DNA of 64,000 nt from Tetradesmus obliquus. Lineage: Eukaryota > Chlorophyta > Chlorophyceae > Sphaeropleales > Scenedesmaceae. Below the pieces are notes generated by a model. It did no database searches. It was not told the origin of the DNA and was given only the letters and a program-made list of their open reading frames with translations. Of the stretch, positions 42,478-53,432 are shown one piece after another. Position numbers and translations under genes: made by a program. Numbering within the stretch: the stretch's first letter is position 1; each line of letters opens with the position of its first letter. The stretch lies in the NCBI GenBank assembly GCA_030272155.1, contig CP126202.1, positions 1,860,001 to 1,924,000 of the forward strand. Reading direction: 5' to 3'.

Positions 42478-42940
42478 GGGCCCGGGCGGCAGCAGCAGCA
42501 GCAGCAGTACGAATGCAGCTGGCGTGTACGGCAGTGGCGTATTTGTACCGCATGTCACTGCTGGCGGTACGGCTGGCAGTACAGCTGCCAGCGCAGGCAG
42601 TACAAGCAGCAGCAGCAGCATTGCGAACATTGTTGGTGCTGCTGGCGCAGCAGCATCCTCAGCAGCAGGTGGCATGGGCTCTGGTGCTGCTGCTGCCGCT
42701 GCTGCTGCTGCCGCATACATGCTGCCGTATGGTGCGATGGGTGTGCCGCGGTCACACAAGCTGGTTTGGGTTAGCAGCGAGCGCTGGGTGACGGGTGTTA
42801 TAGTTGACCGCGAGGTCGAGGTGTATGTTACATTTGACCCGCTGACAGAAAAGGATGTGGGGCTGAAATTGGCTGAGAGCTTGCGGCGGCTGTTTGCTGA
42901 CAAGGCGAGGCAGCAGGAGCTGCTGGTGCCTGGGCTGTAG
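36952..42940 (+). CDS. MON1: Vacuolar fusion protein MON1 (Rab7 GEF subunit)
   Basis: Eight exons, 36952-38117, 38420-38616, 39202-39263, 39669-39816, 40180-40373, 40563-40699, 41142-41596 and 42273-42940, join in phase to 1008 residues. MON1 with CCZ1 activates Rab7 on late endosomes and the vacuole. The first longin domain is clear: RRRRHFFVLTAAGKPVFSRH, GDEQALAG, FMAVIQALVSVVADQGDSIQ, ELVFLLAGQLYLVAVSSRGE. The middle domain has LYGVLLVGRRLLAAAAG and FVPVCLPNFQPNAFLHAYI. The C-terminal domain has GGPVGSTPLWHAVVRF and VEVYVTFDPLTEKDVGLKL. The first ~390 residues and parts of exons 7-8 are acidic, Gln/Ala-rich low complexity, so the protein is longer than typical MON1 of roughly 500-650 residues. 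The start is the ATG giving MDHPPTDILSD; the stop is at 42938-42940. Confidence 0.95.
38805..39600 (+). repeat. Exon-edge copies in MON1 introns 2 and 3
   Basis: The exon 2 end (AGKPVFSRHGDEQALAG plus GTGGGC) is repeated at 38808-38858. The exon 3 start (GLMAVIQAM, after CTGCAG) is repeated at 39063-39092. The exon 4 start (SVGNSELVFLLAGQL) is repeated at 39560-39606. Confidence 0.85.
40032..40812 (+). repeat. Exon-edge copies in MON1 around exons 5 and 6
   Basis: The exon 5 start (GIEKLLQRSAGYDLQQLVAG) is repeated at 40038-40100. The exon 6 end (FDLLLLVNFADSNESLR plus GTGGG) is repeated at 40757-40810. A CTG tract of about 22 units at 40491-40557 runs into the exon 6 acceptor. Confidence 0.9.
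41805..42240 (+). repeat. Four extra copies of the MON1 exon 8 start
   Basis: AGGTGGCCCTGTTGGCAGCA-type acceptors plus the exon start (GGPVGSTPLWHAVV) occur near 41808, 41929, 42032 and 42170 before the true exon at 42273, about 100-140 bp apart. The copy at 42032 extends furthest, to PQRKQHLTLNF. Confidence 0.9.
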
Positions 42941-43195
42941 GGGGACAGTCTGGGCTGTAGCAGGCGCTGGGCTGTAGCAGGCGCTGGTCTGGCAGCCTAG
43001 GCTGTAGCATCATGCGCAGGACCGGCAGCCCTGGCTGTAGCAGGCGCGTCTGGTGCCTGGGCTGTAGCAGGCGCTGGTGGCAACCTGGGCTGTAGCAGGC
43101 GCGGCTGGCGCCTGGGCTACAGCATCATGCCCAGGGCTGGCAGCCTGGGGTGCAGCAGGAGCTGCTGGTGCTCGGGCGCTTGTCTATAGCGGGCA
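42928..43195 (+). repeat. Minisatellite overlapping the MON1 stop
   Basis: About ten imperfect copies of a 20-35 bp unit built on CTGGGCTGTAGCAGGCGCTG begin at the last MON1 codons and stop and fill the 3' flank. Each unit contains the in-frame word for the PGL-stop end. Confidence 0.9.
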
Positions 43196-43426
43196 CTGCT
43201 TGTTCTTGGGCTGGCCAAGGATTAAAGCTTGGGTTGTAGCATCTTGTCCTGTGGCAGCTTGCACCTGCTCAGCAGTGCCTCCAGTGCATCACAGCACCCT
43301 TGTGCCTACTTTTTGCAGGCATTGCTGTTGAATTTGCCGTCATCTGGGGAAGCTCTAATGAACCTATAAAAGCATGCCGGCTTGGGGGCGTTTCTGGCTG
43401 CAAGGTGTGCTTCGTGCAACACCTTA

Positions 43427-43722
43427 GGGTAGGGATTACTTGTAACTGCCACAGTGACTTCGGATAGGAGGCCCTCGAAACAGCCCCACCCCCTGGGGCA
43501 TTGGCAAAAGGGCTTTCGACCAAAAGTGCCCCAGGCCCCCCCCTCCGAGGCCCCGTTTTCCAGTGAAAAACGGCCCTCAAAGGCCCCAAACCGCCCCCAG
43601 CCCCCCCTGCAGGGGGCCTGGATGGGGGGGGGGGGGGGGGGGGCTGCCTGTTGCGAGGAAGGCCCCTGCCCCCCCCCCCTGCTATCCGAAGTCACTGTGA
43701 CAGTTACAAGTAATCTCTACCC
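43427..43722. mobile_element. MITE with 41-bp TIRs and TTA target duplication (PIF/Harbinger-like)
   Basis: Terminal inverted repeats 43427-43467 and 43682-43722 match at all but two positions and begin GGGTAGGGATTACTTG (right arm GGGTAGAGATTACTTG). TTA flanks both ends (43424-43426 and 43723-43725), which fits the three-base TTA duplication of PIF/Harbinger elements. The 296-bp element has no coding capacity and a C/G-homopolymer-rich centre including 20 G at 43624-43643. It lies between MON1 and the CRAL-TRIO gene. The superfamily assignment rests only on the TTA and the TIR ends. Confidence 0.85.
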
Positions 43723-43986
43723 TTACAACATTGCCCCCTTGGCTGTTGGGTTCATGGCTTGCATGTTGGTTATCAGATGGACGCAGAGCATGACCTTCCG
43801 CCCCGAGCACCAGATAGTATCGTTGGCTTTGCCCCATCAAACGTAATTACAGAAAGTTTGTAGCTAGCAACATCGTCGACATGAGCTTACGGACGCCAAC
43901 GGGCTGATCTGGCAGCAAGTGCCTTGCGTGTGTTCTAGCATCGGCCTGGGCAACGGCCACTGATCCACAACCCGTAATCGATAAAC

Positions 43987-46900
43987 ATGGCATCTAGCAC
44001 ATCACAGTACGCTGCTGGCGACCTGGTTCATCGCACCACCAAAGACAGCAAAGATGTACGTACTTTAGCAAGCATACACGGAGCACTGCCTGCTTGGACA
44101 TGTTTATGCATCAGTCGTGATTGCTGGTGTGTAGGAGAGCACGACGATATCCGGGCGGAAGCGGAAGACGCTCTTCTTGCATGAGGAGCCTAGGTAGGCT
44201 TTCTGCTGCTGCTGCTGCTGTTGCGATTGCTTGGTGCAATGCTGCTAAAGATGAGCTGCGGCTTTGTCATTCGAATGAGGCGGCCGGAGAAAAGTTAATT
44301 CACACAATCCAGAACCAGCTGCGTCGCTGTGCCTTGGTGCCGACCAGCAGCTCAACCTTCGCAGCAGCTGCCTGTACCTGCGTCTCAGCACCCCGCGAAC
44401 TGCCTGTTGCTGTTGCGCTTGCTGCTGCACGCACGACTCCTGCAAGCATTATTCGACCTCCCCACACTCCATTGATCGTTGTTTGACCGCGCGTTGACTT
44501 TCCTGCAGGCCCCTGTTTGTTGCAGAAGCAGAGTTCAGGGCAGCCAAGGTCTTCACCCGTGTGAAGAAGTGCATGTTGGTGCTGACTGGCGCTGAGGTGC
44601 TGGTGCTGAATGTAGCAGCACTTGAAGCAGCAGAGGCAGCAGCGGCAGGCGGAGACATGTCGCTTGCTGTGCTGCGGCTCATAAGCTATAGGGAGGTGAG
44701 AACACCGCGTGGCTGGCCCATGTTGAAAAGTTGCTTGTGTTATGCTGTTCACAACTGTGCTGAGCAACGCGACGGGCTGTGATGCTGTACTGCGGTAGCG
44801 CTGCTGCATAATGCCTTTCTAACCAGCTTGATAACTGTTTACAGCTGAGCATGCAGCTGGCCTTGCTGCAGTCCTTGCCAGCAGCACTTGCACAACCACA
44901 GCATCCAGCATCCAAGAAGTGACTGCTACAATCTGCCTGCCTGCCTGCCTGCTGCTTGTTAAACCTTCTCCTGCATGTTTTATGCTTTGCACACAGCTGC
45001 TGGAGGTGTCCATCTGTGGCAGCAGCAGCCTCAAGATTGAGTATGGCGACTCTTCAGACAAACCTAAGCTCGCAAGCGCCTCACTATTCGGCGCAGTGGC
45101 AGCAGCAGGCACTGCTAGCAGCGAGCAGCAGCAGCAGCCAGGCGGCCTCGCCAGCAGCAGCGCCAGCACAGTTGAGGTGTGTTATGCACAGTTCGACAAA
45201 CTAGCACCCACTCCTGCTGCTGATTATCTTGCAACGTTGCATGCATATTGAGCTGCACTTTTGGCTTGCACATCCACTGAATGATTATCTCCGATCATAC
45301 GTCATCACAACATCCATTTACTTGTTCTTTGGACCAATCTGCGTCGTGTTGACAACACATCCATGTGTGCAGTTGTACGGCGGCGCCAGCAGCGGCGGCG
45401 CTACAGGAATGAGCGGGGCTGGCAGCAGCAGCAGCAGCGGGGCAGCATCCATCCGCGTGACGTTTGACTACTTCACGCTGGCTTTTAAGGACCCTGCAAC
45501 TGCGCAGGAGGCGGCAGCTGCAATGCTGTTCCAGCGGGCACAGTATGCAGCCATGCGGCAGTGGCTGTACCAGGTAGGAGGCACTGCTGTGCTGTTGGAT
45601 GCTCTGAAAAGCTGGTACAGCTATGTCTGCAGCAACTGTAGTTGGTTGTAGCGCGCCGTATGCAGCGATGCGGCAGTGGCTGTATCAGGTGAGAGGCAGC
45701 AGCAGTGGTGCACAGGGGTGTTCTGAAGGGCTCCTGCGGCGACGTCTGCCGCACTGCATTGGGTTGTCGAGTTCTTCTGTTTGTGGCGGCAATGCTGTTC
45801 CAGCGGGCGCAGTACGCAGCGATGCGGCAGCGGCTGTAGCAGCTGAGAGGCAGCAGCAGAAGTGCAAAGAGGTGTTCTGAAGGGTTCCTGCGGCGACGTC
45901 TGCCGCACTGCATTAGGTTTTCCTGTTTGTCCTGTTTGTGGCTGCGATGCTGTTCCAGCGGGCACAGTATGCAGCGATGCGGCAGTGGCTGTAGCAGGTG
46001 AGGGGCAGCAGCAGCTGTGCAAAGGGGTGAACAGCTTGTTCGGCAGTGGCAAAGCAGTTCCAGCGTGCGCAGTATGCAGCCATGCGGCAGTGGCTCTTTC
46101 ACGCGAGAGGCAGCAGTGTTGCTGTACAGTTGCATAATAGTGATTGAAAGAGGCCACTGCGCTGGATGTTCCCTTGTTCTGCTTGTGTGGCAGCATGTAG
46201 CTGGCGCTTGAAGGCAGAATCTGCTGCAAGTAGTGCTGCAGGTACTGGCACCAATTGGAGGCTGCACTTCACACTTTGCATGATACTATTGGGCTGCATG
46301 TAAGGCTATAGCAGATTGTAGGTGAACACTGATTTCAGCATTCTCGCGCATCCCCATTTTCCTGTGTTGTGTGCTGCAGGGCTTGCATGCTGGCTTGAGG
46401 TGCGACCCAGTCAGCCTGCAGGCGCTGCCTCTCAGCCGCAGCAGCAGCAGCAGCGGCAGCAAACCTCGGGGCCCCAGCCAAGGCGGCTCAACCGCAGCAG
46501 CAACAGCAGCAGCAGCAGCGCCGTACCCGTGGGGTAGCGTTTCATCTGGTTGGGGTAGCAGCATTCCACTGCCTGCCAGCTGGGGCGCTTACCTTGCTGC
46601 TGCTGCCGCATCAGCAGAAGATGCGGCAGCTGACACCTCAGCATCTGCATCTGTGGCAGCAGCAGATGAACCTGAGATCCATATGGAGGATCTGTCATGT
46701 TCTGCAGATCTAACGCAGGGCCCTGAGGCGCTGCTTTTTACATTTAGCACGCCGCTGGGCGCCGCTAAGGCGTTAATAACGCCGCAGCTCGTGCGTGCTG
46801 CTCTGCTCAACAGCAAGTGCAGAGAAGTGCTGGCAGTGCCTGCTCAGAAGCATAAGGCTGGCAGCAGCGGCGGCAAGCAGCAGCAGCAGCAGCAGGGGCC

Positions 46901-49900
46901 TGCTGCAGCAGCAGGCTTCAGCTGGACTGTCAGTGGCAGGGTGCCGGCTGTGCTGTCACCTGATGGCAGCAGCACAAATCTGGCAGCATCAGCTGGAATG
47001 GGACAGTCAGCTGGTGGTGCTGCTTCTGATGCACAGGATACTGCTGCTGCTGGAGGTGCGGGTGTTGGGTTCTTTGCGTCGCATAGGACGGAGGTGTATG
47101 CTGCTGTGACGGTGGAAGTGGTGGCAACAGCACACACAGTAGGCAGGCGGGGAGCTGGGCGTGTGTTCGACCCAGACAGCAGCAGCAGCAGCAGCAGTGG
47201 TACCCCAGCAGCAGCAACAGCAGCAGCAGCGGCGGCAGCACCATTGCCAGCTGTAGCAGAAGCAGCAGGAAGAGATGCATCAGAAGCAGGAGCCCCATCT
47301 GCTGAGCTGGGCACGAGCAGTAGCAGCAGCAGCAGCAGCAGGGGGCAGCAGCTGCAGCTGGCAGCATATGTGCTGCTTGCTGCCATGGCAGGCAGTCAGC
47401 TCAGCAGCAAGCCAGCATGGGCGCTGCTGCAGCTGCTGCTGCTGGGAGCTGTGGCAGTTCTGCAGCTCCACAGCAGCAGCAGCAGCAGCAGCAGCAGCCG
47501 GCAGCTTGCAGGAGACCGCAGGACAACAGCAGCAGCAGCAGCAAAGCAAGCAGCAGCAGGAAGCAGCGCCCCCAAGTCGGTTTTCAGCGATGCTGGCGGC
47601 CCTGACCAAGCAGCAGCAGATGCGGGCGGCAGCAGCAGCAGCACTCCCAGCGAAGATGTCACATGTTGTGGCTGGTCGCTGCGACTGGTGGCTGGAGATG
47701 TTGTGGCTGTGCCGGGGCGGCACCTGCAGCTTCAGATTGCCATGGCGCGGGCTGACAGGGGCCTCACTGCGCTGCGGCAGCGCATGGCCAGCATGAACCT
47801 GTCCATGGGTGAGTGTGCGCTAGTATATGTGTTTGACATCTGAGGTTGATGTTTTTGTATGTCACCAACTGGTTGCGCTGCGGCAGCACATGGCCAGCAT
47901 GAACCTGTCCATGGGTGAGTGTGTGGGGATGCTTGCTTGAGTCCGTGTTGCCCTGACTGCTGCCTTTCGTGCTTTGTCCGATGCCAGCTATCAAGTAATC
48001 CAAAGCGCAGCTGTGGATGTCATTGCTGGTCTGAAATGCCTGTCATGCCATGCAGCGGTGCTGCTGCAGTGCTGAAAGCTAGTGGTTTGGGGGCTGACAG
48101 GGGGCTGACTGCGCTGCGGCAGCGCATGGCCAGCATGAACCTGTCAATGGGTAAGCATGGTTTTCTGCTGATGCATGAGTCATTTGGTACCTTTTGTTCT
48201 GATGTTTGTGCTTCCAACTATGCCTATCACCAAGTACACCAGATGCAGTTGTCAACGGCTTTGCTCGCCAAAAATAGTTGGCATGCCATGCGGCAACGCT
48301 GCTGCGGCAACGTCTTTTAGTGGTTTGCGGGCTGACAGGGGGCTGACTGTGCTGCGGCAGCGCATGGCCAGCATGAACCTGTCCATGGGTGAGTTTATGA
48401 CGCTGTAGATCCAGTCTGCGTTGTTGCTGGAGTGCCCACTCTCAAATGCTCTTCTTCGTGTCACTACAGTTGTTGGTGTACACTATATGCAAGCATGTGC
48501 TATGTCTGCTGTGCAGGTGGCGCGCCGCCCCTGGCGTCGCTGTCAGTCACTGGCGGTGGCGTGCCCACGCTAGTGTCTGACCCTGAGCCCTCCTGGCTGC
48601 ACCCGGACAACAAGCAGCGGTGAGTGCCTATACGTGTAGGATTGAGTAACAGACAATGTAGATAATATAATGCTGATGGGGTATAATCAACGCTGATGGG
48701 GTATAATACATGGTGGAGCATGCTGATCAGAATGTGGAGCCTTTCAATGCACAGTGGAGGAGGCCAGCGTCGAGCACGCGCTTTGCACGCACCATGGTGG
48801 ATAGAAACCATGAAACATGAACCACTGACTTGTCGTGTCGGGTGCTTTCTGCCTTTCTTGTCAATAAATCAGCTTCCTGAACGCCAAGCCTACCCTTGAG
48901 GCCAGCAGGGAGCAGGCGGTGCGCACGCACCGCTGGCGGCAGCGCTGCAACGTAGACAGCGTGCTGACGCGGCCCTGCGATGGCTTTGAGAAGATCAGCG
49001 CGACGTTTCCAACATATACGCTGCTGGACAACTCGCCGGATGGGCATGCCGTGGTGCTGATGAAGGTGCGGCTTTGTTTGTTTCCTTTGGCTTTCTTTTG
49101 GGGGGATAAGTTTAGCTCATGATGTGTGCGGGTCATGACCCTGATCAGGGAGCTGATCATCTGCGGCAGTTGGTGTGGCAGTTGTTGCGGCAGGTTGTGT
49201 GGCTCTGCAACGTGGAAAGTGTGCTCGCGCGGCCCTGTGATGGCTTTGAGAAGATCAGCGCAACGTTTCCGACATATACGCTGCTGGACAACCCCCCGGA
49301 TGGGCACGCCGTGGTGCTGATGAAGGTGCGTGAGAGAGATCTTGTGCAAGGGCGGGGGAAGGGGGTATGAGATGTTGCAGTTGTGCTGCGCCGCACCCTG
49401 GCTTTTTTCAATGCAGGGACAGATCTGCTGCTGATCTGCGTTCGTATGTTGTCAAATTTGCCTTGTTCTTGCTCTTGCTGCTGCTGCTGCTGCTGCCGCT
49501 GCTGCTGCTGCTGCAGGTGGGGTGCATCAAGGACCTGTGCGACCTCGTGTTCAACCCGCCAGACGGTGAGCGGGCTGCTGTTGTGTTTACAAGCTACAGG
49601 CTACAACAGAGAGACATGCTGTATCATAGCTGCAGGCCACAGGCCACAACACCAAGTAATGTGGTTACCAGAGCTGTAATGGTTGTGTGCTGCAATCCTT
49701 GCTGATCCGTCACAGCCGCTAGCAGCGCTGCCGTGCGACCCATACTCCACCTGCCAGACAGTGATCAGCATGCACTGCAAGTAATGCAGGCCATTAGATA
49801 GGCATCTGCAATGCACTGGCACTGTGTACCACTGCTGCAGCCTTTACGAACCTGCTACTCATCAGCTGCGTCAATGCACTGCCTGTGAGTGGCTGCAGTG

Positions 49901-52900
49901 AGTGCCCACATGGCACAGCCCTGATGTCAATACTATTGCTCATGGCTGGCTGTTCAGACACCACTGCTGCAACTTCTGCTGGTGCCTGCCGCTGCTGCTG
50001 CTGCGCCAGGCGTGGGTGTCACGTTGGAGCAGGTGGAGCAGGCGCTGGCGCTCTTCAACGAGTACCTGGTGCACGTGAGTGGTGTTGAATGTCTGCGATG
50101 TTTGGCTATGTAGGGATTCACAGTCTTGGATTGCACCATATAACCTTATAACTCCTCAAGTAAGGCTGGCGCTCTTCAACGAGTACCTGGTGCACGTGAG
50201 TGGTGACAGCTGGGTAGGGTTTACAGCAACTTGGGGTTTTGCAGTCCAGGCTTGTGCCAATGAACCACACTCATGTCACGCTGAGTATGGTTGGCGCTCT
50301 TCAACGAGTATCTGGTGCACATGAGTGGTGACAGCTGAGTAGGGTTTACAGCAACCTGGGGTTTTGCAGTCCAGGCATGTATCATTTGTCCACACTATTT
50401 TCACACTGTGTACGGTTGGCGCTCTTCAACGAGTACCTGGTGCGCGTGAGTGGTAAAGGGTCCAGATGGTCCTTGTTTTGTGGCCATGCAGCAAGCTTGA
50501 ACGCATGCAGTTTTAGGGGGGTTCTGAAGGGGTTGGTTTCTGACTGGGGCTAGGCGGGTGCTCTTCTTTGTATCCTGGTGGCGCGCTTCAATGAGCACAG
50601 TAAGCCCCGAAGTAACGACACCACTGGGGACAGTCACGAGTGTCGTCACTGCGTAAATGACGTTACCTCAAGTGTCGTTTTTCTTCACTTCCTTTGTTTT
50701 ACTGTACCTGGCGCACGTGGGTGGTTCCAAGGGCCCAGGACTCCAGCAACGGTATGGTTGTGTGTTTATTTCATCCATAATGCGATTGGGTAGATGTGGA
50801 GCTCCGCAATGAGCACCTGGTGCAGGGAGTGACGTGCCTACGGCTGCAGGCGCAGGGTCCATATGGCAACCCTTGCTCAGCAAAGAGTTTGAGTACGCTT
50901 GTAGATGCGTTCCACAGTACTCACGTGGCTGATGACATACTTATTCTTGGGGCAGTTGTTAGCACCATCACGCTGCACTCAATTCTGCTTTCGCTGCTGC
51001 TGCTGCTGCTGCTGTGCACAGGTTGCAGCTCCCAACCCGCTGCCTGCGGGCTTCCAGGTGCAGTTTTACGACATGGAGGGCTTCAAGCTGAGCTACGTAA
51101 TGGGTGACATGCTCACTCTGTTCAAGGTGAGTTCACAGTGGGGCTGGTGTGAAGTTCCCACCGTGTTATACTCTGGCGCTGTGAAATTGGGCGTGACGTA
51201 TGGCTTGGAGGGCTTCAAGCTGAGCTACGTGATGGGTGACATGCTCACGCTGTTCAAGGTGAGTTCACAGTGGGGGTGGTGTGAAGTTCACACCGGGTTA
51301 TGATCTGGCGCCGTGAAGTTGTGCGTGATGTAAGGCTTGGAGGGCTTCAAGCTGAGCTACGTGATGGGCGACATGCTCACGCTGTTCAAGGTGAGTTCGA
51401 AGTGGGGGTGGTGTGAAGTTCTCACCGTGAGGTATTCTGTCACTGTGAAGTTGGGCATGCTGTGTGACTTGGAGGGCTTCAAGCTGAGCTACGTGATGGG
51501 CGACATGCTCACGCTGTTTAAGGTGAGTTCACAGTGGGGCTGGCGTGAAGTTCCCACCGTGAAGTATTTTGTCACTGACAGGTTAGGCATGCTGCACGAC
51601 ATGGAGGGCTTCAAGCTGAGCTACGTGATGGGTGACATGCTCACGCTGTTCAAAGTGAGTTCACAGTGGAGGTGGTGTGAAGTTCCCACCGTGTTATATG
51701 GCATTGTGCAGTTGAGCCTACATCACTACCGACAACAGCACGCCGCTTCTGTTGTGCATGACACCAGCATTAGTGCCGTTCAAACTCCACAGGCTTTGAG
51801 GTGTGAAAGGCACAATGCTGGTGTCATGCACAGCAGGAGCGGGGTGCTGTTGTCGGTGGTGCTGCAGGCGAGTCTGGGCAACAGCAGCGCCCTATGGGGA
51901 CTGGCGGTGATACTATCACTGAAAGTCCCGTGCTACATATGCGCAGCACACACAATCTGACCAATCGCAGCATGCGTGACGCATGCTGCGATTGGTCAGA
52001 TTGTGTGTGCTGCACATATATAGCACGGGACTTTCAGTGCAGGCACTGTGGGGTTTTTAAGACACTGGTGCTGGTGCCGCGCACAGCGGCAGGCTCTGCT
52101 ACCTGCCTGACCCTTGTGCGGTTGTTGTCATTCTGATCCTGATCAGCTCATTGTCCATTGCAGCATGGCATGTAAATGCTGGAACCACGTCCATGCCAGC
52201 ATGACATGCAACATTGGGCAATACCTGGTGTCTGCCTGTCCTGCTTGCTGCGGCACCCTACACTGCCCTGCCCTGCACCTGCTGCTGTGCTTTGGGTCAA
52301 CTCCCTGTACATGCTAGCATGCTATGCAAGCAATTGTCCTGACAGCAACTCTGGCTGTGTGTTTGCTGTTGTTTCCTTCACTCCCCTGCCCTGCAGCTGC
52401 TGGTGCGCTTTGGCCACTACTACCCGGAGCGGCTGCACCAGGTGAACACCTGCTGAGTTTGTTCGAGTCAATCGCGCTATTCACCTGAAATGTGTAGTAT
52501 AGGATATTGTTGAGTTCGTCACAGACCCATTCTCTACAGCATCTGCAGTCACTGCCTTCCTACTACTCATTCCAGTGCTTGAGCTGATGTGTAACGAGTA
52601 GCGCAAGCTGTCACTGCAGCGCACGCTCCACCTCTTGTGCCCACCTTGGCCCGCTGCCCACGTTGCGAACTGTCCAACTGCTGATCTGCTGCTGCTGCGG
52701 CGGCGGCTGCTGCTGCTGCTGCTGCAGGCGCTGGTGATCAACGCTCCCGCCTGGTTTAGCTACCCCTGGAAGCTCATGAACGCCTTCCTGGATGCAAACA
52801 CAAGGTGGGGGCGCACCGCCATCAGCCCAGATCAGCCTTGTCGAAGAAAGCTTGCTCAATAGTCAGCTGTATAGCATAACTATGTTCAGCATGTTTCTTG

Positions 52901-53021
52901 TGTATCACTGTGTTGCTGCCTGTTGCTGCTGCTGCTGCTGCTGCTGCCGCGACAACAGCGCCAAGGTGGTAGTGATAGGCTCCCCAAAGTCTGCACTAGC
53001 CACCCCAGCCTCTTTGCTAAA

Positions 53022-53084
<63 letters not shown>

Positions 53085-53299
53085 ACAGTGCCAAGGTGGT
53101 AGTGGTAGGCTCCCCAAAGTCTGCCCTAGCCACCATCGCCCACCACATGGGAGGCATCGCAAATGTGCCGGCAGCGTGGGGTGGCAAGAACACCACACCC
53201 ATCCCGGAGTACCCGGCACACCGGTGCATGATCGAGTTTGCGCGGCGGCTGAACGCAGGGGAGCAGCCGCTGCAGGATGTGCGGCGGCAGCAGGATTAG
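43987..53299 (+). CDS. CRAL-TRIO (Sec14-like) lipid-transfer protein with N-terminal PH-like region
   Basis: Thirteen exons join in phase to 967 residues: 43987-44062, 44526-44695, 44997-45176, 45373-45573, 46380-47808, 48517-48619, 48873-49065, 49517-49565, 50010-50074, 51022-51126, 52397-52441, 52728-52804 and 53089-53299. The C-terminal ~150 residues are a CRAL-TRIO lobe: VQFYDMEGFKLSYVMGDMLT, FGHYYPERLHQALVINAPAW, FSYPWKLMNAFLDANT, KVVVVGSP, ending in a GG-rich loop and IEFARRLNAG. This fold binds phosphoinositides, tocopherol or similar lipids and moves or presents them. Residues about 25-260 (FTRVKKCMLVLTGAEVLVL, LLEVSICGSSSLKIEY, VTFDYFTLAFKDPATAQ) resemble a PH or TH1-like membrane-binding domain; this is less certain. 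Exon 5 adds a 476-residue low-complexity stretch with two hydrophobic segments (LQLAAYVLLAAMAG and WALLQLLLLGAVAVLQL). The first donor (GTACTT) is weak, so the start is the least certain part. Confidence 0.85.
45640..46100 (+). repeat. Four copies of the CRAL-TRIO gene exon 4 end
   Basis: Copies of the stretch coding LFQRAQYAAMRQWLYQ end at about 45689, 45845, 45999 and 46100 after the true end at 45573. The first keeps a GTGAGA donor; in some copies the CAG has become TAG or CAC. Confidence 0.85.
47856..48390 (+). repeat. Three copies of the exon 5 end plus donor
   Basis: ADRGLTALRQRMASMNLSMG, or its last half, recurs and ends at about 47913, 48151 and 48387, each followed by GTGAGT or GTAAGC. 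The parent ends at 47808. Confidence 0.9.
49190..49326 (+). repeat. Copy of most of exon 7 plus donor
   Basis: The segment reading CNVESVLARPCDGFEKISAT, then FPTYTLLDNPPDGHAVVLMK, copies the parent at 48943-49065 and ends at a GTGCGT donor. An AG is not obvious at its start. Confidence 0.85.
50160..50450 (+). repeat. Three copies of the exon 9 end plus donor
   Basis: LALFNEYLVH followed by GTGAGT is repeated with ends near 50199, 50322 and 50447. The unit is about 123 bp and includes downstream intron. A further decayed trace lies near 50580. Confidence 0.85.
51200..51660 (+). repeat. Four tandem copies of the exon 10 end plus donor
   Basis: EGFKLSYVMGDMLTLFK and the GTGAGTTC donor, present at 51075-51126, recur with ends at about 51258, 51390, 51522 and 51654. 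That is a strict 132-bp period, so five consecutive near-identical strong donors lie in one intron. Confidence 0.95.
51724..51862. repeat. Intronic imperfect hairpin 1
   Basis: The arms 51724-51790 and 51793-51862 are inverted repeats with few mismatches in the outer ~48 bases and a looser centre. A run of 18 bases (GTGCATGACACCAGCATT) is perfectly paired. It lies in the intron after exon 10 of the CRAL-TRIO gene. Confidence 0.85.
51918..52038. repeat. Intronic near-perfect hairpin 2
   Basis: Two 60-base arms (51918-51977 and 51979-52038) are separated by a single base and differ at only two positions. It lies 55 bases after hairpin 1 in the same intron. It is coding-free. It could be a foldback/MITE-like element or a small-RNA precursor. 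Confidence 0.95.
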
Positions 53300-53432
53300 A
53301 TGTTGCTGCTGCAGCAGCAGTAGCAAGTGCAGCTGGCATTCAGAAGTTTATTGGGCACCGGCGCATGATCGAGTTTGCGCGGCGGCTGAATGCAGGGGAG
53401 CAGCCGCTGCAGGATGTGCGGCGGCAGGGCTA
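52949..53432 (+). repeat. Copies of the terminal CRAL-TRIO exon edges
   Basis: 52949-53020 repeats the exon start (NSAKVVVIGSPKSALAT) in the intron. After the stop, 53350-53432 repeats the exon end (HRRMIEFARRLNAGEQPLQD) with its own stop. A CTG tract at 53027-53080 precedes the true acceptor. Confidence 0.9.

Noticed and set aside
43427-43722. LTR fragment
   Set aside because: The ends are inverted, not direct, repeats, with a 3-bp TTA flank and no primer-binding site or polypurine tract.
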